From Streptomonospora salina (GTDB lineage Bacteria; Actinomycetota; Actinomycetes; Streptosporangiales; Streptosporangiaceae), in NCBI RefSeq assembly GCF_014204715.1, contig NZ_JACHLY010000001.1, positions 1,116,001 to 1,180,000 of the forward strand: a stretch of DNA of 64,000 nucleotides, read 5' to 3'. The position numbers were made by a program, and so were the translations under genes. Below the pieces are notes generated by a model. The model was not told the DNA's origin. It saw nothing but the letters and a program-made list of their open reading frames with translations, and made no database searches. Position 1 is the stretch's first letter. Every line of letters starts with the position of its first letter. Shown here piece by piece: positions 46,835-53,417 of the stretch.

Positions 46835-47509
46835 GTGTCGGTAGCGAAAAGGGCGAAAAGAGCGCTCGCGCGGCTGCACGGGCATGGGAGTGAGCGCGGG
46901 GCTTCGATTCTGGAGACCGCGGCGTTGGTGTCCATCGCCGCCGTCATCGTGATCGGCCTGTCGACGACCTCGATCGGGGACGTCCTCCACGACGCCACCC
47001 GGAAATACGTCTGCCGCGTCGAAGGCCCCGAGTGCGGGGGCGACACCTGGGTCGAGGAGGAACGCCCGGAGAAGCCCGAAGAGTACTCCTGGAACCTCGC
47101 GAGCGCCTGGGACGGCGAAATCCAGGGTGAAGGCAGCGCCCGCGTCGCGATCGAGTTCGCGCTCGCGCAGCAGGGCAAGCCCTACCAGTGGGGCGCGTCC
47201 GGGCGACGCGCCTACGACTGCTCCTCGCTGATGCAGGAGGCCTGGCGCGAAGCCGGCGTCTCCCTGCCGCGTACGACGTGGGATCAGCAGGACGCGCTGC
47301 AGCAGGTCCCCAAGAGCGACCTGCAGCCCGGCGACCTCATCTTTCTACACACCATGCCGGAGGACTACCCGCCGCCGAGCCACGTGGGCATGTACATCGG
47401 CGACGGCCAGATGGTGCACGCCGGCGACCCCGTGAACGTCACGCAGGTCATCGGCAATCCCCGCTGGGAGTCCATCTGGGTCGGCGCTGGCCGCGTCCCA
47501 CAGGGCTGA
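46835..47509 (+). CDS. Pilin-type N-terminus fused to an NlpC/P60 peptidase
   Basis: 224 aa. A basic leader ends in SERG22|ASILETAALVSIAAVIVI, the same type of prepilin site as flp, with Glu at mature +5 (E27) and one hydrophobic helix to about 43. Residues 100-224 are an NlpC/P60 domain: KPYQWGASGRRAYDCSSLMQ (C129), LQPGDLIFLHT, PPSHVGMYIGDGQMVH (H183, H195), complete in its catalytic residues. GTG 46835 has AGGAGGG 8 nt upstream; GTG 46817 is an alternative. The design suggests a wall-cutting enzyme delivered or anchored by the Tad machine, perhaps opening peptidoglycan for the pilus (inference). G+C returns to the usual level here. Confidence 0.85.
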   Translation: MSVAKRAKRALARLHGHGSERGASILETAALVSIAAVIVIGLSTTSIGDVLHDATRKYVCRVEGPECGGDTWVEEERPEKPEEYSWNLASAWDGEIQGEGSARVAIEFALAQQGKPYQWGASGRRAYDCSSLMQEAWREAGVSLPRTTWDQQDALQQVPKSDLQPGDLIFLHTMPEDYPPPSHVGMYIGDGQMVHAGDPVNVTQVIGNPRWESIWVGAGRVPQG

Positions 47510-47828
47510 CTTCCGCTCACCCCGATCTGATCCACCCGCCGTCCACGCACCGCCCGCCCGGATGCCCCTCCCACACCCCCCGGCCTTCGAGCCCCGATCC
47601 CGATGCCTGACTCCCGACCCCTGCCCCCGCCCCCTGATCTCCGATCCCTGATCGCCGCCCCCGTCCCGGCCCCATCCCCGACCTCCTCCTGACCGGATCC
47701 GCCCACCTCCGGGTGCCGTATCGCCGACTCCGTGCCGCGCGGCCCGCTTCCCGCCCCACGGACGACGCCGCCCAGCCCCGGCTCTCGCTTCTGCACCGCA
47801 TTCCGCGCCCCTTGTTGCGAGGCCGACC
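47510..47828. other. 319-bp C/T-rich intergenic spacer
   Basis: Strong pyrimidine bias on the plus strand with repeated CCGATCCCTGATC-like words (for example around 47590-47665). No credible gene or hairpin. It separates the NlpC pilin from the next pilin-like gene and may hold a promoter. Confidence 0.45.
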
Positions 47829-49409
47829 ATGGCTGCCCGTGCCCGCCCACGCTCCCGGCACCCGCTACTCCCCCGCCCGCCGCGCCGCCGGCACCCCCGC
47901 CGCCCGCTGAGCGCCGCCGCCGACGATCGGGGGGCCGCAGCCCTCGACTACGCGGCCGTCGTCGTCCTCGCCTGCGCGCTGGCCACCGGCCTCGCCGGCA
48001 CCACGGATTTCGGACAGCGGATCGTCGCCGAGATCCGGCGCGCCGTCTGCGGCGCCCTCGACCTCGGCGACTGCGCGGGGCGCCCCGGCGACGCCGACGG
48101 ATTCGTCCCGGAACCCTGCACCACCGACACGCAGCAGGTCAGCTCGTCGGTCGGCGTCTCGGTCGCGGCGAGCCAGGACGGGCAGGTGCGCATCGCCGAA
48201 CGTGTGAACTCCGACGGCACGGCGGAGGTCGCGCTGACCCACCGGTTGGAGGGCGCCGCCGACGCGCCCAGTCCGCTGCACTGGGGCGCCGAACTGGGCC
48301 CGCTCGCCGAGGCCGAGGCCGGGCTCGCGGCAGGCGTGCACGGCGGCGCCTCCGCCACCCGCGTCTGGACCTTCCCCACCGAGCGGGAAGCCGACCGCTT
48401 CCGCGAACGGGTGGCCCGCGCCGAACACCTGGAGAACCTCGGCTCCGACAGCGGGGCTTTCGACGCGCTCGGCTCCCGGATCGTCGGCTTCGCAGCCGAC
48501 CGGTTCGGCGCCGACGCCGTCACCCTGCCACCTCCCGACCGCCGGGACGTGTCGGTGAGCGGAGGGCTCCACCTGTCCGGCGAGGCGGGCGCGTCGGTGG
48601 GCGTGCGCGGCCGGGGCTCCTCCGGCGGAGGCGACGCCGATCCCGACACCCCGGGTACCGGCGCCCCGACTCCCGAGAGGCCGGCCACTGACGCCCCGGG
48701 TATCCAGGACCCCGATACCTCCGACGACGCCGTCAGCACCGGGCTCGACCTGCTGCACGTGGTCTCCGCCGGCGCCGAGGGCGACGCGGTGCTCACCGAG
48801 TCCCGCGACGAGCGCAGCGGCACCGTGTCGCGCACCGTGGGCTTCGAGTTCGCGGAGTCGGGCGAGGTCGGCCCGCTGGTGCCCGAGTCCGTGCTGACCC
48901 CCGACGACGCGCGCACCGGCCTCACCGGCGCCTCCCTGACGACCGTCCGCGACAGCGGCACCGGGGAGTTGACCGGGGTCGCGATCGAGACGGTCAACGC
49001 CGACGGCGACGGCGGACACGTCGTGGGCACGGCCCGCCTGGAGGTGACCGACGCGAACCGGGCGGCGGTGCGCCGCCGGCTCGACGCGGGCGAGCCGCTG
49101 CTGGCTCTGACGTTCCTGTCCACCACCGGCCGCCCCACGGACACGGCCTCGCCCCGCGCCGGAGACAGCGACCGCGTCGGCGAGTTCGACCGGTTGCTGT
49201 TCCGCGAGGGCACCTACAGCTCGGTCCGCTACGCGACCGCCTCCGACGGCCGGGAGTTCAGCGCCGACGCGACGCTGAGCGGCCTGTCGTTCGGCGGAGC
49301 CACGGGGTGGAAGTCGGCCACGCGCACGGCCACGGGCGCCCGCTACCTGGCCAGACCCGGGCCGGGCGGCCGCCGCGAGCTCGTCCCGTTCGAGGACTGC
49401 GCCGGATGA
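47829..49409 (+). CDS. Large pseudopilin-like protein, unknown exported domain
   Basis: 526 aa. An Arg/Pro-rich leader, then DDRG35|AAALDYAAVVVLACALATGL: the layout of a prepilin cleavage site and hydrophobic helix, but with Asp (D40) at mature +5 where Glu is usual. The rest (60-526) would be outside: VSSSVGVSVAASQDGQVRIA, two cysteines early (VCGALDLGDCAG), WTFPTEREADRFRERVARAE, a Gly/Asp/Pro/Thr linker about 255-300, LLHVVSAGAEGDAVLTESRD and repeated beta segments. No family recognised; alternating strands suggest a beta-rich surface domain. ATG 47829 has GAGG 8 nt upstream. It overlaps the next gene by 4 bp. Confidence 0.75.
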   Translation: MAARARPRSRHPLLPRPPRRRHPRRPLSAAADDRGAAALDYAAVVVLACALATGLAGTTDFGQRIVAEIRRAVCGALDLGDCAGRPGDADGFVPEPCTTDTQQVSSSVGVSVAASQDGQVRIAERVNSDGTAEVALTHRLEGAADAPSPLHWGAELGPLAEAEAGLAAGVHGGASATRVWTFPTEREADRFRERVARAEHLENLGSDSGAFDALGSRIVGFAADRFGADAVTLPPPDRRDVSVSGGLHLSGEAGASVGVRGRGSSGGGDADPDTPGTGAPTPERPATDAPGIQDPDTSDDAVSTGLDLLHVVSAGAEGDAVLTESRDERSGTVSRTVGFEFAESGEVGPLVPESVLTPDDARTGLTGASLTTVRDSGTGELTGVAIETVNADGDGGHVVGTARLEVTDANRAAVRRRLDAGEPLLALTFLSTTGRPTDTASPRAGDSDRVGEFDRLLFREGTYSSVRYATASDGREFSADATLSGLSFGGATGWKSATRTATGARYLARPGPGGRRELVPFEDCAG

Positions 49410-49918
49410 CCCGCCCCGCACCGGAAACACCCGTGGGAAGGGACGGAGCCGCGATCATGGACCTCGTCCGCGCTTGGGCGGCCGGCGCCGGCGTGTGGTC
49501 GGCCTGGGCGGTGGTCAGCACGCTGCTGCACCTGTGGCTGCTGCCGCTCGGCGCGCTCGACACGTGGCATCTGCGGGTGCCGTGGGTCGCCCTCACCACG
49601 CTGACCGGCTACACGCTGGTGGCGTTCGCGGCCGGCCGGGCCCACCGCCCCGGCACCCGTAGCGGCGCGCCCGTTCGGCCCGGTCGCCGCGCTGCGGCGG
49701 TGTGGACGCTGCCCGCCGCCGGCGCGGCCCTGGAGGCGGGAACCGCTTTCACCCCCGGGGCCGCGCCGGCCGACTTCGCCGCGCTCGCCGTCGCTACCGG
49801 CGCGCTCGCGGCGGGCACCGCGCTGGGATCGGCCGCCGACCGGCGCCTCCGCCGCCGGGGCGACCGGCCCGGCGGGGGTCAGTCACCGCGGTCGAGCAGG
49901 CTGCCCAGGCGCCGCTGA
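49406..49918 (+). CDS. Four-helix membrane protein, unknown function
   Basis: 170 aa from ATG 49406 (overlapping the previous stop, ATGA), or 153 aa from ATG 49457. Four hydrophobic segments: AWAAGAGVWSAWAVVSTLLH, LTTLTGYTLVAFAAGR, VWTLPAAGAALEAGTAF, ALAVATGALAAGTALG, with a basic loop and tail. The N-terminus MDLVRAWAAGAGVW and general topology are echoed by the minus-strand gene at 52497-53090 (MVEFIRAWIIGAVVW), so the two are likely paralogues. Its 3' end overlaps the opposite-strand gene at 49879 by 40 bp. Probably the last gene of the pilus unit; function unknown. Confidence 0.62.
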   Translation: MTRPAPETPVGRDGAAIMDLVRAWAAGAGVWSAWAVVSTLLHLWLLPLGALDTWHLRVPWVALTTLTGYTLVAFAAGRAHRPGTRSGAPVRPGRRAAAVWTLPAAGAALEAGTAFTPGAAPADFAALAVATGALAAGTALGSAADRRLRRRGDRPGGGQSPRSSRLPRRR

Positions 49919-50082
49919 ATCTCCAGCGCCGTCTCACGCACGCGCCCCAGCCAGAACACGCGGTCCTCGGTGGCCGCCACGAGCTCGTCGACGAGGCTTT
50001 CCAGTTCGGCGCGCTCGTTCGGCGACAGCTCGGACCCGTCCCGCTGCCGGGGCACCACCGGTTCGGCCTCGTCCGCACTCAT
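49879..50082 (-). CDS. Small acidic helical protein, unknown function
   Basis: 67 aa: an acidic, helix-rich protein (RAELESLVDELVAATEDRVF, ETALEIQRRLGSLLDRGD). Its ATG overlaps the stop of the upstream 86-aa gene by four bases (ATGA), which supports both as real coupled genes. No domain recognised. It may form a small helical bundle with its partner. Opposed to the end of the membrane-protein gene, with which it shares 40 bp. Confidence 0.55.
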   Translation of the reverse strand: MSADEAEPVVPRQRDGSELSPNERAELESLVDELVAATEDRVFWLGRVRETALEIQRRLGSLLDRGD

Positions 50083-50339
50083 CGGCCCACCTCCGCGAAC
50101 GCCGACGTGGCGAGGAGGTCGAACTCCGCCTGCCAGTCGACCGGGCCGATGCGGACGCGGTCCAGCACGGAGGCGGCGTAGGACCGCACCCGCGGCGCGC
50201 TCCGCGCCCGCGCGGCCGGGACACCGGCAGCGGCGGCGGAGTCCGCAGGCACCGGCGCATACGCCCGCACCCGCGGCGTCACCCGCCGGGGCATACGACG
50301 GGACACACGAAGCGCCGCATTCTCGATAAGGTCGAGCAT
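50079..50339 (-). CDS. Small basic protein, unknown function
   Basis: 86 aa from ATG 50339, which has GAGGAG 8 nt upstream; a further ATG at 50369 is possible. N-terminal helix MLDLIENAALRVSRRMPRR, an Arg/Ala/Pro middle, and a C-terminal segment VRIGPVDWQAEFDLLATSAF. No known domain. It is the first gene of a two-gene unit divergent from the GntR regulator; the operator at 50429-50454 lies between, so it is likely a target of that regulator. Confidence 0.55.
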   Translation of the reverse strand: MLDLIENAALRVSRRMPRRVTPRVRAYAPVPADSAAAAGVPAARARSAPRVRSYAASVLDRVRIGPVDWQAEFDLLATSAFAEVGR

Positions 50340-50428
50340 GTCATCAGCTCCTCGATAGCTGGTGGCCATGCCCTCGGACGCCTGGCCGCGTCGCGAGGGC
50401 TCTTCTATGAAAGCGTAAAGGAACCCTA

Positions 50429-50454
50429 CTACCCACGTCTACCCCCGTGGGTAG
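50429..50454. promoter_or_regulatory. Perfect inverted repeat, candidate GntR operator
   Basis: CTACCCACG and CGTGGGTAG (9-bp arms) flank an 8-nt spacer in the divergent region between the small-protein unit and the GntR gene. It is right over the expected promoter of the regulator and would suit binding of a GntR dimer controlling both directions. Confidence 0.65.
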
Positions 50455-50487
50455 CTATGGTGGGGAGTGGCCCCGCAACTACGGTCA

Positions 50488-50742
50488 ATGGTCATGACGA
50501 TCGACCGGGAAGGCCCTGTTCCGCCCTATCTCCAGATCGCGGCCGTTCTGCGCACGCGTATCGCGGACGGATCGATCCCTCCCGGTCGCCGCATCCCGAG
50601 CCTGGTGGAGCTCGAAGCGGAGTTCCAGGCCGCGCGGGACACCTTGCGCAAGGCGATCCAGGTCCTGAAGGACGAAGGGCTTGTCGAGACCGTCCAAGGA
50701 ATGGGCATCTTCGTCGTCTCCGACGGGCCGAAGTCCGACTGA
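50488..50742 (+). CDS. Short GntR-family transcriptional regulator
   Basis: 84 aa (or 82 from ATG 50494, or 91 from GTG 50467). It is little more than the winged HTH: GPVPPYLQIAAVLRTRIADG, RIPSLVELEAEFQAARDTLR, KAIQVLKDEGLVETVQGMGI-FVV. No effector domain is present, so it is a stand-alone DNA-binding domain like those next to plasmid-transfer, sporulation or ABC genes in actinomycetes. The perfect repeat at 50429-50454 immediately upstream is its probable site; autoregulation and control of the divergent pair are expected. Confidence 0.85.
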   Translation: MVMTIDREGPVPPYLQIAAVLRTRIADGSIPPGRRIPSLVELEAEFQAARDTLRKAIQVLKDEGLVETVQGMGIFVVSDGPKSD

Positions 50743-50787
50743 CACGCGCGCCCCGTACACGCACCGCCCCACCGCTCCCGCTGCCCA

Positions 50788-50802
50788 CCCCCCCCCCCCC
50801 CC
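50788..50802 (+). repeat. Run of 15 consecutive C
   Basis: A homopolymer of 15 C between the GntR gene and the next gene. Long mononucleotide runs are prone to slippage; its length should be treated as uncertain in the assembly. Confidence 0.9.
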
Positions 50803-50814
50803 GCCTACCCTGCG

Positions 50815-50873
50815 TCGATCTTGTAGCTACGGACACTGGAAACCGGTTTCACTCACCGTAGCTACAAGATCGA
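50815..50873. repeat. 18-bp inverted repeat with nested palindromes
   Basis: TCGATCTTGTAGCTACGG (50815-50832) and its exact complement (50856-50873) flank 23 nt that contain the 12-bp palindrome GAAACCGGTTTC (50839-50850). Each arm itself includes the palindrome GTAGCTAC. The structure lies 10-40 nt after the C run and 50 nt ahead of the next gene. It may be a terminator of the GntR unit or a binding site. Confidence 0.85.
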
Positions 50874-50911
50874 TCCCGCTGGTGCGGTGACAGCGGGAGG
50901 CGGTGGTCTTC

Positions 50912-50917
50912 TAGCCT
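50912..50917 (+). promoter_or_regulatory. -10 element TAGCCT for a leaderless mRNA
   Basis: TAGCCT lies 6 nt before ATG 50924, without a Shine-Dalgarno sequence between. Confidence 0.45.
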
Positions 50918-50923
50918 GATGCC

Positions 50924-52477
50924 ATGTCCCCGAAGAAGCGCAACAAGAAGACGACGGGCGGCGGCGCCCAGCTCAGCGGCAACCCGCAGAAGCGCGCCGA
51001 GCAGCTGGCCGAACGCGAGGCCCGCCAACCGGTCTACGACGAGGACGACGAGCCCGCTCCGGCTCCGGCGATACCCGGCGGGATGCCCGCGGCACCCACC
51101 TGGGACTGGGGCCTGGACGCGCAACCGGGGACGCCCGACGGCCTGCCGGGCTTCGGCGGGTCCGACCACGGCGGCGAGATCGTGCCGCAGCCCGGGTGGG
51201 CCGAGTCCCACGAGTACGCGGTCGCGCTCGCCCACCGGGCCGAGGTGCCCGACAGCCCGCGGGCGCTGGACGACCTCGCCTGCGATCTCGTCGGCCGCGC
51301 CTACCTCGACGGGCTCGGGAAGGCCGACGACACGCTCGCCGCCCTCATGGAGGCTGCCGCATCCGACCGGCTCGACGAGGAGGAGCTGTTCGACCGGGCC
51401 GAGCAGAGCTACGGCTACGGCACCGATCCCGTCGGGTGGCTGGATCTGCTGGCCGAGCGCGCCGCGCGCGAAATCACCGACCATGCGGAGCCCCGCTGGC
51501 AGGGCCCTTGGATGCTGCTGCGCGGGATGATGGCGTGGGCGCCCTACACCCCCGACGCCACCAGCGGCAGCCCGTTGGAAGCGTGCTCCATGGCGCTGAT
51601 GGAGGCCGGCCAGCGGCTCGTCGACGACGGGACGCTGCCCCGCTTGCCCGACCCGCTGCAGGAGCTGCGGCCCCAGCCCACCGCCTGGCCGCTGGTGCTG
51701 CACGACGCCTACGGCACCCGCACCGCGCTGCTGGCCCCCTTCGCTTACGGCGACGACCGGCGCGACCCGCACTGGTACTGCTGGGACGTCGACCGCTGCG
51801 CCGGTGAGCTTGTGGTCGGCGCGGGGGTCTTCGCCTCCGCGGAGGACGCCGCGGCCGAGTGGCGCGCCGCCGTCGGCGGCAGCGCCCCCGCCGACGCGCA
51901 GCCGCAGCGCTGCTCCGGCCGGGAGGCCTCCGAACTCCTGGAACTCGCGATGGACACCCACCTGCTCGCCGGGATGCGGTCCGGCGGCGAGCCCGCGGCG
52001 CTGGTCGCCGAGCAGTTCCGGTCGGCGGCCCGCGCCGAGGAGCTGTCCGTCGCTTTCGAGGACCGGCTGCCGCTGCCGCAGGAGGAGCCCGGTACCGGCA
52101 CCGGAACCGGCGACGCCTTCCGCTCCTGGTACGCCGATCGGCACGGCGGCGAGGTCGACGCCGACACCGCCGCCGCGCTCGCCGGGGTCTGGGGGCCGCA
52201 GGACGGCCCGGACTCTCTGCTCTACGCCTGCTCGCCGCACCGCATCCGCCTCGTGGCGCTGACCGTCAGCGACGACGCCCCGCCCGGCGGCGCCGCGGCC
52301 GCCCTGGAGCTCCTGCCCGCATGGGTGGAGTGGTGCCTGGAGCGGTCCGGCCTCGGGGGCGCACCGGCCGAAGCGGCCCGCGCTCAGGCGCGCACCATCG
52401 GCGAGCAGGCCGCGCGGGACGCGTTCGATCCCGACGACGCGGACGTCGAGACGGACTTCCGCCCGGAGGAGATGTAG
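50924..52477 (+). CDS. Conserved protein of unknown function
   Basis: 517 aa, cytoplasmic, acidic. A basic N-terminal start (MSPKKRNKKTTGGGAQ) leads to a disordered acidic part, then helical segments: ALAHRAEVPDSPRALDDLAC, AALMEAAASDRLDEEELFDR, WLDLLAERAAREITDHAEPR. A middle domain (WPLVLHDAYGTRTALLAPFA, YCWDVDRCAGELVVGAGVFA) and a helical C-terminal part (LELLPAWVEWCLERSGLGGA) follow. It resembles no family I can name; such long unknowns are found in related genomes. Its leaderless promoter is separate from the GntR gene. It converges on the following membrane-protein gene with a 19-bp gap. Confidence 0.6.
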   Translation: MSPKKRNKKTTGGGAQLSGNPQKRAEQLAEREARQPVYDEDDEPAPAPAIPGGMPAAPTWDWGLDAQPGTPDGLPGFGGSDHGGEIVPQPGWAESHEYAVALAHRAEVPDSPRALDDLACDLVGRAYLDGLGKADDTLAALMEAAASDRLDEEELFDRAEQSYGYGTDPVGWLDLLAERAAREITDHAEPRWQGPWMLLRGMMAWAPYTPDATSGSPLEACSMALMEAGQRLVDDGTLPRLPDPLQELRPQPTAWPLVLHDAYGTRTALLAPFAYGDDRRDPHWYCWDVDRCAGELVVGAGVFASAEDAAAEWRAAVGGSAPADAQPQRCSGREASELLELAMDTHLLAGMRSGGEPAALVAEQFRSAARAEELSVAFEDRLPLPQEEPGTGTGTGDAFRSWYADRHGGEVDADTAAALAGVWGPQDGPDSLLYACSPHRIRLVALTVSDDAPPGGAAAALELLPAWVEWCLERSGLGGAPAEAARAQARTIGEQAARDAFDPDDADVETDFRPEEM

Positions 52478-52496
52478 CCCGGTCCCCCGCGCGGAC

Positions 52497-53090
52497 TTAG
52501 GAGGAGCCCGTCGCTTCGGACTCCTGCGACCCGGACTCCTGCGACCCGGACGCCTCGGGGGCCTCGGGGGTCTCGGGGGTCCGGGATCCGGCGCCCTCAG
52601 CGTCCCGCCCGCCGTTCTGCTCTCCGGCCCCGCTGCGCTCGGTGCGGTCCCAGTAGGTGCGGGCCACGCGGACGCGCTTGCCCGTCGCCGACTCCACCAC
52701 GGTCGGGGCCTGGAGGCGGCGCATCAGCACGAAGGCGAGGGCGGCGCCGGCCAGGGCCACGGCCGTCCAGCTCGCATACAGCGCCCCGTTCACGCCCGAG
52801 CCCGCGAGCAGCCGCCCCGTGTCGACGGCGGTGCCCACCGCCGGTGCCGCCAGGACCGCGACCGCGTTGCGGCCGAGGCTGTGCCGGTCGGGCGGGCGGT
52901 GGACCAGAGCCGCGGCGACCACGGAGAGGAAGTAGGCGGCGAACCCGATCCCGCCCAGCCACAGCAGCGCGCCGGTGAAGGTGCCGGCGTGCTCGGCCGG
53001 AGCCAGCAGCCGGAAGGCCAGCGCTCCGGCGTTGGTCAGCATGAACCATACGACGGCGCCGATGATCCACGCCCGGATGAACTCCACCAT
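52497..53090 (-). CDS. Four-helix membrane protein with acidic Ser/Glu tail
   Basis: 197 aa. Four TM segments: IIGAVVWFMLTNAGALAFRL, ALLWLGGIGFAAYFLSVVAA, AVAVLAAPAVGTAVDTGRLL, SWTAVALAGAALAFVLMRRL. Then a cytoplasmic tail with repeats (GSQESGSQES from two 15-bp DNA repeats at 52518-52547; TPETPEAPEASG). The N-terminus MVEFIRAWIIGAVVW pairs with MDLVRAWAAGAGVW of the gene at 49406, so they look paralogous. ATG 53090 has GGGGAAGCG upstream. Function unknown. Confidence 0.62.
   Translation of the reverse strand: MVEFIRAWIIGAVVWFMLTNAGALAFRLLAPAEHAGTFTGALLWLGGIGFAAYFLSVVAAALVHRPPDRHSLGRNAVAVLAAPAVGTAVDTGRLLAGSGVNGALYASWTAVALAGAALAFVLMRRLQAPTVVESATGKRVRVARTYWDRTERSGAGEQNGGRDAEGAGSRTPETPEAPEASGSQESGSQESEATGSS
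52518..52547 (-). repeat. Two tandem 15-bp repeats in the tail of the membrane-protein gene
   Basis: GGACTCCTGCGACCC occurs twice in a row and codes for the repeated Gly-Ser-Gln-Glu-Ser peptide of the C-terminal tail; in-frame, so copy number can change without frameshift. Confidence 0.85.
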
Positions 53091-53417
53091 CGCTTCCCCG
53101 CTGATTCGTCCTCGGTGTCCGATCGCCGCCGGGGCCGATCCCGGTCACGCACCGCCGTCGCGTGGACGCGCGGTGCGGCGGATCTGAGTCTAGACCCGGC
53201 GGCGTGCGGATCGGCAGGGTCGCGGCGCCGCGATCGGGCAGCGCGGGCGGGGGCGCGGGTCGGTGTGCGGGGCCGCGGTCCCGTATGCGGGGGCGGAACC
53301 CTCCGGCGGCCGGCGGCGCGCACACGGCACTGCCCGCGCACCGCGCCGCCCGCACACGGCGCTGCCCCCGCCCGGTGTCCGGGGCGGGGGCAGTCCTGTG
53401 GGGCACGCGGCCGCGCG
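53091..53417. other. 327-bp intergenic region
   Basis: Between the membrane-protein gene and the end of the ABC operon. It contains the ABC terminator (53362-53393) and, at 53188-53195, GTCTAGAC, which is the centre of a dre-type palindrome but with poor flanks. No gene seen. Confidence 0.5.
53362..53393 (-). terminator. Terminator of the peptide ABC transporter operon
   Basis: CTGCCCCCGCCC and GGGCGGGGGCAG (12 bp, 8-nt loop), 25 nt beyond the binding-protein stop on the minus strand. Confidence 0.7.

Noticed and set aside
53183-53200. Second dre-like palindrome (GTCTAGAC)
   Set aside because: Only the central 8 bp match; the flanks CTGA and CCGG do not fit the DasR consensus and the neighbouring genes are unrelated to GlcNAc.
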